Origin: Rugamonas aquatica
GTDB taxonomy: Bacteria > Pseudomonadota > Gammaproteobacteria > Burkholderiales > Burkholderiaceae_D
Direction of reading: 5' to 3'
DNA length: 64,000 nucleotides
NCBI RefSeq assembly: GCF_009380215.1
Contig: NZ_WHUG01000008.1
Coordinates: forward strand, 1 to 64,000
The notes under the pieces were generated by a model that saw only the letters and a list, made by a program, of their open reading frames with translations, was not told where the DNA came from and ran no database searches. The translations under genes and the position numbers were made by a program. Position 1 is the first letter of the stretch. Every line of letters starts with the position of its first letter. Shown one piece after another: positions 7,541-15,500 of this stretch.

Positions 7541-8500
7541 TCAGAAGGCGGGATTGGCGCGCGTGAGGTAATACCATTCGCTGTTGGCGCCGGCAGCGGC
7601 GTCGGGGAACAGGATGCGGCCGTCGAACTCGGCCAGCACCGGCGTGCCGTCGTTGCGGGTGCCGATCTGTTCGCCTTGTTGCACCGGATCGAAGCTGGAC
7701 CAGGCGCGGCTGAAGCGGTCGTCCGCATGCTGCTTGTCGTAGACCGCCACCATGCTGAGCGCTTCCATTGCATCGTCGGCGATGGGCTCGGGCGAGGGCG
7801 CGTCGATCAGGCCGAGGAAGGCCAGGGTGTTAAGGATGGCGCGGTAGCCGACCTCGGGCGCTTGCGGATCGGCATGCTGGCCGCATTCGAGCGTCAGCGC
7901 GTAGCCGCCGGTGCTGCGCATGTATTCGGTGGTGCCCATGCCGTAGCGCAGCACGGTTTGCAGTTCGCCCTCGTTGCGCAGGCGGCGCTGCACGCCGGCG
8001 CCATAGGTGCGCAGCCAGCCGTCGACGAAGCGCCGCACGCCGAGCCGCCGCGCCATTGCGCGTTCCTGCTGCTCGTGCTTGAAGGGTTCGAGCGGACCAT
8101 CGTTGTTGCGCGGGCCGACCATGGCGAACGGCTCGCTGGCGGCGTTGAACGAGTGCAGGTCCAGCAGCACGTCATGCTGCGCCAGCAGCGGACACAGCCA
8201 GTTGGCCACGCGGTCTTCGAAATCTTGCGGGTTCGGGCTGGGGAACAGGTTGCGATTCAGGTTGCGGTCGCCGGAGCGCTCGCCCTTGGCGTAGGCCAGC
8301 GGATTGACGATGGGGACGAAGGTGACGCTGCCGTTGCGTATCGTCAGTTGGCCGCTGTCCAAATGCCCCATCACACGCGTGATGGCCTTGGTGCCGCAGG
8401 TCTCGTTGCCGTGCACGGCGCCGGTGACGATCAGCCGCGTGCCGGGATGTTGGCCGCTGTATTGAACGGATTTGAATTGCAAGCCGGCGGTGACGATCAT
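7541..8500 (-). CDS. Succinylglutamate desuccinylase/aspartoacylase-type M14 hydrolase
   Basis: 319 residues. The zinc-binding residues of the M14 AstE/ASPA subfamily are visible: TGAVHGNETCG (His30, Glu33) and LLDLHSF (His116), with a substrate-side RNLNRNLFP motif near residues 79-87. These enzymes hydrolyse N-acyl amino acids or amides. No other arginine-succinyltransferase (ast) genes are nearby, so a role in arginine catabolism is not supported and the substrate is open. It ends flush against the sugE stop. Confidence 0.82.
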   Translation of the reverse strand: MIVTAGLQFKSVQYSGQHPGTRLIVTGAVHGNETCGTKAITRVMGHLDSGQLTIRNGSVTFVPIVNPLAYAKGERSGDRNLNRNLFPSPNPQDFEDRVANWLCPLLAQHDVLLDLHSFNAASEPFAMVGPRNNDGPLEPFKHEQQERAMARRLGVRRFVDGWLRTYGAGVQRRLRNEGELQTVLRYGMGTTEYMRSTGGYALTLECGQHADPQAPEVGYRAILNTLAFLGLIDAPSPEPIADDAMEALSMVAVYDKQHADDRFSRAWSSFDPVQQGEQIGTRNDGTPVLAEFDGRILFPDAAAGANSEWYYLTRANPAF

Positions 8501-8566
8501 GCCTACCCCATCAGAGTCATCAAAGTAAACAGTTTATACCTTGTGCCAATAGATGGGAACTTGTGC

Positions 8567-8598
8567 AGTCCGATGCCCCATCGCTGCGGCATCGGACT
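8567..8598. terminator. Perfect 11-bp hairpin downstream of the DP-EP gene
   Basis: AGTCCGATGCC and GGCATCGGACT form a perfect 11-bp stem with a 10-nt loop, 8 nt beyond the stop codon of the minus-strand gene at 8607. No T-tract follows on either strand, so it may be a transcript-end stabiliser or a weak terminator for the STAND/DP-EP operon. Confidence 0.45.
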
Positions 8599-8606
8599 GG
8601 ATGAGT

Positions 8607-8975
8607 TTAGCCGCCTTCTGGCTCGTTCTCGACTTGCGGGTCGTGCATGAATTGCACGCCGTCGTCATCCTTGAAGTGGAGCATGATGTTCAGCGTCATT
8701 TTGGAGGTGTTGGCATCGCAGAAGGTCAGCTGCTTGCCGCTGATGCTGATGCTCTCTTCGCTGAATTGATCGTTGTCTTCCGGTGCCACGGTCATGCCGG
8801 TGAATACGATATTGTCGGTGCCGCTATCGAAAATCTGGTAGTTGATGATCGTATCGGTTTGGGAAACGCGAAGAATGGCAGGCATGGTTTCAACCTTGTA
8901 GGTGCCTGGTTTTGCGCCCGGCCGGACCTTTACCAAAATGTTGATGAATGGTGTACTTGCGATGAATTTACTCAT
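8607..8975 (-). CDS. DP-EP family small protein, function unknown
   Basis: 122 residues, no signal peptide, mostly beta-strand character. The C-terminus reads FMHDPQVENEPEGG and carries the DP…EP motif for which Pfam family DP-EP is named. Family function is unknown to me. Its ATG overlaps the stop codon of the large STAND/TPR gene (ATGA, 8972-8975), so the two are translationally coupled and probably act together. Confidence 0.65.
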   Translation of the reverse strand: MSKFIASTPFINILVKVRPGAKPGTYKVETMPAILRVSQTDTIINYQIFDSGTDNIVFTGMTVAPEDNDQFSEESISISGKQLTFCDANTSKMTLNIMLHFKDDDGVQFMHDPQVENEPEGG

Positions 8976-11900
8976 GAACTTGCTTTCTTCAGTGGGTGGG
9001 TGGAAAGGTATTGCAGGTAGGCAGGATCACGATATGACATCGCCTCAAGTTGCTTGCGCATAGGCGCCGCTTGTTCATGTTGTCCAAGGCATGCGTGGGC
9101 TTTGACCCATGGAGCAAGAACCCGGAAATCGGTGCTTCCTTTGACCAACGGCCGCAGTAGTGTCTGCACTGCTTCGCAGCGACGATGTGCGGTGTCTGCA
9201 TTTTGATATGCGCCCAGCTCCGCATCCAGGAGTAGTGCGTCGATCAAGACAGAGCGTATCAGTTGGTCGCTTGGCGTGGCTGAGTAAAGCTGCTCCAGCT
9301 TCTCGACAGCTGGGTCCAAGTTGGCGCTGGCGTCTGCGAGCCGGTGTTCCCGTAAGTGTATCGCCGCCTTGATCCGTCGCACCCTGGCCTGGACCATTTG
9401 AAGATTTATTTTTTTGGGTTCCAGGCGGATGAGCTCAGAAAAGTTCTGTTCCAGTTTATCCAGCCGCGCAAGCTTCGACGCCGGTTTCTGGTCTTCGCTT
9501 TCCGTTTCAATGAGACCGATCTCGGCGATGTATAAATTACGCTGCCAATTCCGGTTGCTGGTATCTTTCTCCACGATGGTTTGTAGCAGCGTATATGCCT
9601 GCTGCATGGCTTCATGACTGGCAGCGAGGTCGCCGCGTGCTAGCCTGAGGTCCGACAGATGCGACCAGGCCGATGACAGACGGTTTACCCACAATGTCTC
9701 GGCGGGATGGGCGTCACGCAGTGTTTGCAGCAACGCGAGCTCGCGTGTTCCTAGTGTTTCGGCCAACGCCAACTGGCCCAATTGCAGCTGAGCGCGGGCC
9801 TGCCACGAAAGGCTGTCTGCGAGATCGGCAGCGAGGCGTTTGTTTTTTGGTGTTTGAGCGTAGGCACGCTGTTTTAAATCGACGGACAGTGCAAATTCAT
9901 CGGCTGCTCGCTGTAGGTCTCCGCGCCGCAGCGCGACGGTGCCAAGGTTGTTGTGAGCATAGGACTGTTCGATCCACGCGTCTGTAGAGGTCGGCGCGAC
10001 TGTTGCTTGACGGTCGGCGTAGCTCCGGTACTGCTCAAAGTACTCCTGAGACTTGTCCCATGCTTTCTGATCGAGCTGAATTTGCCCCAGCCAGAAGGCA
10101 TTTTCGCCTGCGCTTTTGAGCAGCGCAAGGTCATCTGGTTTGGATTTCAGTTGTTGACGGAGGATGTCGCGGCCCGCCAGCAGTGCAGTGTTGGCGCCGG
10201 CTGGATCGCCGCGCGAAATCCTTACTTCAGACAGCACTTGCAAGGACTTGGCGCGCTGGGCCAATGCAGCATCGCCATCATCGCTACGCATCGGATCGGA
10301 CAGGTACTTCAACGCGCGGTTGCTGACGCTGTCGAGCAGGTCCAGCTTGCCCAGCGGGCGCAGCTTGTCGACGAAGTCGCCCAGCATGTAGCCCATCAAT
10401 TCCTCGGCCTCGGTGCGGTGCTGTTCGGCTGCCTGTTGCGCCGAGCGCGCCATCAGGAACAGGCCGCCGGCTAGCAGCGCCAGACCGGCCATGACGATGG
10501 TGATCGTCAACCGCAGCCGCTCGCCGCGCCGCACGCCTTGCAGCGAGGCGTGGACGAACGCCTGTTCCTGCGGCGTGAAGCTGAAGTCGCTGGTCTTGAG
10601 CAGCTGGCGCGCCTGATTCGCCTGGGTGCCGGATGGCAGCAGCATGTCGGGCTTGCGGCCGCTGTCTTGCCAGCGCCTGGCTTGCGCGCTGATGCGGCTG
10701 CGCACTTGCAAGGCCTGGCGGTGTTCCTCGATCCACGCCACCACGCGCGGCCAGCGCCGCAGCAGCGCTTCGTGGGCGATGCCGAAGGCGGGCGCGCCAC
10801 CGTGCAGATCGCTGACGAACAAGTGGGCGTCGACCAGCGCCTGCACCAGCCCATGATCGGCCTCGTTGCGCAGCGCCGACCACGGCACGCGGCGCGAGGT
10901 GACGGTGGATTCATCCTCCGCCACCAGCACCAGTTGCGACAGCACATGCGGCAGCGCGGCGATCTGCGCGCTGCCCAGCGCCGAGATCACCTGTTCGGCA
11001 CGCGCGCCGATGGCGCCTTCCAGCCCGCCGAGCGCGTGGAAGCTGGCGTGGCTCAGCTCGCCGTCGGGACTGCGCAGGCGGTACAGCTCCTGTAGACAGT
11101 ATTGCAGCAGCGGCAGCGTGTCCGGGCCGGCCTTGGCGGCGTCGATCAGCACCTGGTCCAGCGATTCGCCAGCGGCATCGACCGTGTAGCGCAACTGCGC
11201 CACTTGCACCGGGTGGCGGATGATCTGGGCGATGTCGGCCGCGCCGGGCGGCGCCAGGTCGAAGTGGCCGCCGCGCAGCTTCATGCTCATCAGCGCCGGG
11301 TAGGCCGTCAGGTGAGGGTAGAAGTCGTTGCGGCAGGCCAGCACCAATAAGATGCAGCCGGAACGCGCCAACTGGTCGAGCACGTGGATGAACACGGCCC
11401 GTTCCTGCTCGCCGATATGCGGCAGGCGGAAGATGGCTTCGAAGCGGTCGATGAACAGCATCAGCCGGATCGCCGGCATCCGCGTCTGCAATTGGGCGAT
11501 CAGGCCGGGCAGGTCTTGCGCCAGGCGCTGGGCCAGCGACACGGCGCTGGTGTTTTCAAACAGCAGTTGGCTGTCCAGCTCGGCATCGAGCAGCACGCTG
11601 GCCAGGGTGTCGAGCAGGCTGGCCTGGCCCATGTCGGCGCAGTCCAGTTGCAGATGGCTGGCGATCGCCAAGCCGGACTCGGCCGGTGCGGCGCCCGCTT
11701 TCAGGGCCGGGATCAGGCCGGCCTGGACCAGCGAGGTCTTGCCGGCGCCGGAAGGACCGAGCACCAGCACCATCGCGCAGGCGGCCTGCACCTGGCTGAC
11801 CACCACTTGCACCAATTGATCGACTCCGAGCTTGCGGCCGAAGAAGATGGCGGCGTGCTGTTCCTCGAACGCTTCCAGGCCGCGGAACGGCGAGGCGTGC

Positions 11901-12244
11901 AGCCAACTGCCGTTGCTGACGTCGTCGTCGTAGCTGAGCTCGGCCAGCAAACGATAGCCGCGCTTGCGGATGGTTTCGATATAGCGCGGTTCGACCGCCG
12001 AATCGTCCAGCGCCCGCCGCAGCTGGGTGATGATTTTGTGGACCGCGTTGTCGCTGGGGGAGATGTCGCCCCAGCACGCATCGAGCAAAGTTTCAGCCGA
12101 AACGACGACATGCGGATGATTGCATAAATGCAATAAAACATCCATGGCGCGTGGCTCCAGCTGGCGGCTCAGGTCGCCGCAACTGAGAGTATTGGTGGCT
12201 GGATCGACCCGCCACTGCCCGAAACGAAAGCTTTTGTGATTCAC
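8972..12244 (-). CDS. Winged-helix / STAND NTPase / transmembrane / TPR regulator
   Basis: 1090 residues in four parts. Residues ~5-103: OmpR/CadC-type winged helix (LEPRAMDVLLHLCNHP … IITQLRRALDD … ETIRKRGYRLLAEL). Residues ~117-570: nSTAND-type NTPase starting SPFRGLEAFEEQHAAIFFGR, Walker A LGPSGAGKTSLV (~165-176) and Walker B-like RLMLFIDRFEAIF. Residues ~578-602: one membrane helix (TIVMAGLALLAGGLFLMA). The remainder is helical with TPR-like repeats and would be periplasmic. The plan is that of a CadC-like membrane-bound activator with an added ATP-driven switch. The DP-EP gene overlaps its stop, and a DUF1906 gene is divergent; either could be its target. Confidence 0.82.
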   Translation of the reverse strand: MNHKSFRFGQWRVDPATNTLSCGDLSRQLEPRAMDVLLHLCNHPHVVVSAETLLDACWGDISPSDNAVHKIITQLRRALDDSAVEPRYIETIRKRGYRLLAELSYDDDVSNGSWLHASPFRGLEAFEEQHAAIFFGRKLGVDQLVQVVVSQVQAACAMVLVLGPSGAGKTSLVQAGLIPALKAGAAPAESGLAIASHLQLDCADMGQASLLDTLASVLLDAELDSQLLFENTSAVSLAQRLAQDLPGLIAQLQTRMPAIRLMLFIDRFEAIFRLPHIGEQERAVFIHVLDQLARSGCILLVLACRNDFYPHLTAYPALMSMKLRGGHFDLAPPGAADIAQIIRHPVQVAQLRYTVDAAGESLDQVLIDAAKAGPDTLPLLQYCLQELYRLRSPDGELSHASFHALGGLEGAIGARAEQVISALGSAQIAALPHVLSQLVLVAEDESTVTSRRVPWSALRNEADHGLVQALVDAHLFVSDLHGGAPAFGIAHEALLRRWPRVVAWIEEHRQALQVRSRISAQARRWQDSGRKPDMLLPSGTQANQARQLLKTSDFSFTPQEQAFVHASLQGVRRGERLRLTITIVMAGLALLAGGLFLMARSAQQAAEQHRTEAEELMGYMLGDFVDKLRPLGKLDLLDSVSNRALKYLSDPMRSDDGDAALAQRAKSLQVLSEVRISRGDPAGANTALLAGRDILRQQLKSKPDDLALLKSAGENAFWLGQIQLDQKAWDKSQEYFEQYRSYADRQATVAPTSTDAWIEQSYAHNNLGTVALRRGDLQRAADEFALSVDLKQRAYAQTPKNKRLAADLADSLSWQARAQLQLGQLALAETLGTRELALLQTLRDAHPAETLWVNRLSSAWSHLSDLRLARGDLAASHEAMQQAYTLLQTIVEKDTSNRNWQRNLYIAEIGLIETESEDQKPASKLARLDKLEQNFSELIRLEPKKINLQMVQARVRRIKAAIHLREHRLADASANLDPAVEKLEQLYSATPSDQLIRSVLIDALLLDAELGAYQNADTAHRRCEAVQTLLRPLVKGSTDFRVLAPWVKAHACLGQHEQAAPMRKQLEAMSYRDPAYLQYLSTHPLKKASS

Positions 12245-12332
12245 ACGGACCTTCTTTGTTCAGAGAGAATTTCTTTGTAATCAACAGCTTGGCGCTCAGA
12301 AGGTTTTCGGAAGGCCATTTTTGCAGCGTTTG

Positions 12333-12361
12333 TTTACAGTTGTTTCATATCTACATATTTT
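12333..12361 (+). promoter_or_regulatory. Sigma-70-like promoter for the DUF1906 gene
   Basis: TTTACA at 12333-12338 and TATTTT at 12356-12361 are separated by exactly 17 nt, in a 174-nt AT-rich divergent region between the STAND gene and the DUF1906 gene. The start codon lies about 58 nt beyond the -10. A CadC-like regulator encoded next door could bind here. Confidence 0.5.
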
Positions 12362-12418
12362 GCAAATACTAACATTAACACTGGGGAAACTGCACCCCCC
12401 AATTTACCTGGAGATGTC

Positions 12419-13057
12419 ATGGTTGTTCTGACTGGCCTGAAAGCGCCATTTGAACTGACGCAGCACGCAATTGCCATTAAGCAACAAGGAATTGATTTCG
12501 CGATCCGCTATTACAGCCACCAGGCGGGCAAGAGCCTGTCGCTGGCCGAAGCCCGTTCGCTGACCGACGCCAGCATCCAGATCGGTGCGCTGTGGCAGGC
12601 GGGCGGCGACCACTTGAACTATTTCAGCCGGGCGCAAGGGTGCGCGGATGGCGCGGCCGCGTATCTGATGGCGCAGTCGGTCATCACCCAGCCGTCCGGT
12701 TCGGCGATTTACTTTGCGGTGGATTTCAATCCGTCGGATGAGGCCATCGCCGGCCCGGTCAGCGCGTATTTCGAGGGGATCAACCAGGCGTTCCGGGCGG
12801 CCGGACCGGGGGAGCCCAAGTATCAGGTCGGGGTGTACGGCTCCGGCGCCTGTTGCGAGGCGATGGTGCTGAAGGGATTGGCGGCGCTGAGCTGGCTGTC
12901 GCCGTCGCCCGAGTACCACGGTTCGCGCGATTATGTCGGCTTCAGCCTCAAGCAGCTGGCGGCGGCCAGCCTGCTGGTCGATGACGGCAAGCGCATCAGC
13001 GTCGATCTGACGCGCACCAACGACGGCTACCCGGCAGGCCTGTTCCGGGTGCTGTGA
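12419..13057 (+). CDS. DUF1906 glycoside-hydrolase-like protein
   Basis: 212 residues, no signal peptide. It fits the DUF1906 (Rv2525c-like) TIM-barrel family: GIDFAIRYYSHQAGKSLSLAEA near the start, AIYFAVDFNPSDE with the acidic strand-end residues, then QVGVYGSGACCEAMV and a late DLTRTNDGYPAGLF. Related proteins resemble GH25 lysozymes, though activity is rarely shown. GGAGA lies just upstream of the ATG. The next gene overlaps its stop codon. Confidence 0.78.
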   Translation: MVVLTGLKAPFELTQHAIAIKQQGIDFAIRYYSHQAGKSLSLAEARSLTDASIQIGALWQAGGDHLNYFSRAQGCADGAAAYLMAQSVITQPSGSAIYFAVDFNPSDEAIAGPVSAYFEGINQAFRAAGPGEPKYQVGVYGSGACCEAMVLKGLAALSWLSPSPEYHGSRDYVGFSLKQLAAASLLVDDGKRISVDLTRTNDGYPAGLFRVL

Positions 13058-13347
13058 TGTTGACGATACAATTTACCGAAGTCGTGTCGCTGAAGACGGT
13101 CAAGCCGGCCAAGACTATTTTCCTTAACAATACCGGCCAGGACGTGGTGCTGAAGTTCGTGACCGCGCCGGACATGCTGCTGTCGGCCTACACCATCAGC
13201 AACGGGATCAGCGCGGCGATCGACTGCATCCGGCTGGGCAGGACCGACTACTACTCCAGCCACGGCCACAACCACGCGATCGCGGCCGACAGCACGGCGG
13301 TGCTCAGCGTGGTCAACAACGTTCTCAATATGGTGATCTCACCTTGA
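13057..13347 (+). CDS. Small protein of unknown function coupled to DUF1906
   Basis: 96 residues from ATG 13057, which overlaps the TGA of the DUF1906 gene (TGATG); a GTG one codon earlier is also possible. Sequence is hydrophobic/beta-like (TIQFTEVVSLKTVKPAKTIF; VLSVVNNVLNMVIS) without signal peptide or recognisable motif. The overlap suggests it is co-translated with, and perhaps binds, the DUF1906 protein. Confidence 0.6.
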   Translation: MLTIQFTEVVSLKTVKPAKTIFLNNTGQDVVLKFVTAPDMLLSAYTISNGISAAIDCIRLGRTDYYSSHGHNHAIAADSTAVLSVVNNVLNMVISP

Positions 13348-13364
13348 TTTGGTAAGATGCGGGG

Positions 13365-14525
13365 ATGAATCCTAGTTCCCCTGGCCGCAATGCCGGCCTC
13401 GACACCTTGCGCGCGCTGGCCATCGTGCTGGTGTTTGCCAACCATTACATGCTGTTTGTCAGTGGTAGCCCGACTTTCGGCTGGTTCAGCGAAATCGGCT
13501 GGACGGGTGTCGACCTGTTTTTCGCGCTCAGCGGTTATTTGATCGGCAACCAGATCCTGGGCGGCATCCGCCGCTCGCGGCAGTCGGATGGCGGTGAGCG
13601 CTTTTCGCTGGTGCGGTTTTATGCGCGCCGTTTGCTGCGCACCTTGCCGAATTTTTATGTCGTGCTGGCGCTGTATGCCTTGTGGCCGGTATTTCGCGGC
13701 AACAGCGTGCTGCCGCCGCTGTGGAAGTTCCTCACTTTCACCCAGAATATCCAGCTGATGCCGGGCACGGCGTTTTCGCACGCCTGGTCGCTATGCGTCG
13801 AGGAACAGTTTTATTTCCTGCTGCCGGCCGTGGCGCTGGCCATCGCAGCCTGCCGCAAGCCGCTGCTGATGGCCTGGCTGGCGGTGATCGGCACGCTGCT
13901 GGCGGGCATGGCGATCCGCAGCCATCTGTGGACCGAGCATGCGGCGACGGTGGAGCAGGGCGGCTTTCACTACTACACGCTGATCTATTACTCGTCGCTG
14001 TGCCGCTTCGATGAGCTGGTGGCCGGTGTCGCGCTGGCGCTGCTGAAGAACCATCATGCGGGCGCGTGGGCGCGGCTGACCTCGCGCGGCAACTGGACGC
14101 TGGCGGCCGGTGCGGCGCTGCTGGCGCTGACCTGGTCGCTGTTCATCGAAGACCATTACGGCTACGCGATGACGGTGATCGGCTATCCGATGCTGGGGTT
14201 GAGTTTTACGCTGTTGCTGATCGCGGCCCTGAGCCCCGGCTCGCTGCTGCAAAGGCTGTGGGTGCCGGGCGCGGCCAGCATCGCGCTGTGGTCGTACGCG
14301 ATCTACCTGACGCACAAGACGCTGTGCGTGCTGTTGCGCGCACCGTTGCAGGCCGAGGGGTGGGGGCCGGACAGCTGGCAGGCCATTGTGCTGATGAGCG
14401 CGGCCAGCGTGCTGGCCGGCTGGCTGCTGTATCTGCTGGTGGAGACGCCGTTCATGAAGCTGCGCGACCGCTACGTGCCGGGCAACTTCGCGCGGCCGGT
14501 CGTGCCGGCTGGCGCGGTGGCCTAG
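13365..14525 (+). CDS. Acyltransferase family 3 membrane protein (OafA/YrhL type)
   Basis: 386 residues, about ten membrane helices. N-terminal GLDTLRALAIVLVFANHYMLF contains the conserved R and the family His, and GWTGVDLFFALSGYLIG is the classical second signature. Members transfer acyl groups to sugars of O-antigen, exopolysaccharide or peptidoglycan at the inner membrane. No polysaccharide genes lie next to it, so the acceptor is unknown. Its TAG overlaps the stop codon of the convergent gene by 4 nt. Confidence 0.87.
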   Translation: MNPSSPGRNAGLDTLRALAIVLVFANHYMLFVSGSPTFGWFSEIGWTGVDLFFALSGYLIGNQILGGIRRSRQSDGGERFSLVRFYARRLLRTLPNFYVVLALYALWPVFRGNSVLPPLWKFLTFTQNIQLMPGTAFSHAWSLCVEEQFYFLLPAVALAIAACRKPLLMAWLAVIGTLLAGMAIRSHLWTEHAATVEQGGFHYYTLIYYSSLCRFDELVAGVALALLKNHHAGAWARLTSRGNWTLAAGAALLALTWSLFIEDHYGYAMTVIGYPMLGLSFTLLLIAALSPGSLLQRLWVPGAASIALWSYAIYLTHKTLCVLLRAPLQAEGWGPDSWQAIVLMSAASVLAGWLLYLLVETPFMKLRDRYVPGNFARPVVPAGAVA

Positions 14526-14986
14526 TTCAACTCGATCACATCGAACGGCGACTGCATCGATCCCAGGAAGGCCATGACGCTGCGTGCGCGTTCGCCGATG
14601 TCTTCATGGCGGGTGGCGGCGATGGCGGCGCGCAGGCCGGGCACCACTTCGGTGATGTGCGGGCTGTCGTAGGCGCGCACCAGCAGGGCCGCCAGTTCGC
14701 TGGCGCGGCCGCGGTTGTTGCGCATGCGCTCTTCCAGCATGGCCAGCAGCGCGCGCTGCATGCGCGGCGTCGGGTTGATGATGTAGCCGAACACCAGCGG
14801 CGTATTGCCGATTGCCTCGCACAGGCGGCTTTCGATCTGGTCCGGCTTGACGTCGGAAGCGATGTCGAAATAGGCGCCGTTCCAGCGCGTCCGTTCATAC
14901 GGGTGGCCGGGCGGGAAGGAATCGGCCGTCTCAAAGCCGAGAACGTGGCTCAGGTAGCGCAGCCATTTGAGGAGTGTGGGCATCAT
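14522..14986 (-). CDS. Protein of unknown function
   Basis: 154 residues, soluble, largely helical. It starts MMPTLLKWLRYLSHVLGF and has a central NPTPRMQRALLAMLEERMRNNRG stretch that looks like helical hairpins; no known motif. Either of two adjacent ATG codons may be the start. Coding sense is supported by codon-position composition like its neighbours, and by its tight convergent ending on the acyltransferase gene. Confidence 0.5.
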   Translation of the reverse strand: MMPTLLKWLRYLSHVLGFETADSFPPGHPYERTRWNGAYFDIASDVKPDQIESRLCEAIGNTPLVFGYIINPTPRMQRALLAMLEERMRNNRGRASELAALLVRAYDSPHITEVVPGLRAAIAATRHEDIGERARSVMAFLGSMQSPFDVIELN

Positions 14987-15105
14987 GCCGGCATTTTATC
15001 CTGAGTCGCGATGCTCTACCGAACCTGATGGGTATCGATCGGTCTTTGTGTAGAATACCTATGCTTCTTTGACCACAAGCACCACTCACCAGCCTGGAGC
15101 CGACA

Positions 15106-15372
15106 ATGGTTGACCGCATCGCTTTGCTCGTCGTGGGAACTATTTGCGCCTGGTTGGCATGGGCCTCCTTGCACTTTGGCGGAGAGCCGATGACAGGTTT
15201 GGTCATGGCGGTGGTGTTGGTTGGGTACGCCGTCGATAATTTCCAGTTGCGCCGTCAGGTGCGCCAGTTGCTGGCTGACAGTGACCGGCGCGAACGACGC
15301 GAGCGGGATATCGGCCTCCGGCGCCTGATGCGTGATTTGTGTGCCTTGCGCGACCAGCGCAAAGAAGGCTGA
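15106..15372 (+). CDS. Small membrane protein of unknown function
   Basis: 88 residues: two hydrophobic helices (IALLVVGTICAWLAWASLHF and GLVMAVVLVGYAVDNF) then a strongly charged tail (LRRQVRQLLADSDRRERRERD) likely in the cytoplasm. No motif is recognised. GGAG lies about 9 nt before the ATG. Confidence 0.55.
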   Translation: MVDRIALLVVGTICAWLAWASLHFGGEPMTGLVMAVVLVGYAVDNFQLRRQVRQLLADSDRRERRERDIGLRRLMRDLCALRDQRKEG

Positions 15373-15500
15373 GTGATAGGTATTGCTGGGCGCCACTGGT
15401 AGTCCCGGTCTTCGAGTCCTTTCAAAATCGGATGGATTTTCCGTGCAAGATTTGCAATATTGCGCATCTTGCCGTTTCCTTCCGATCAAAGGGCTTTCCC

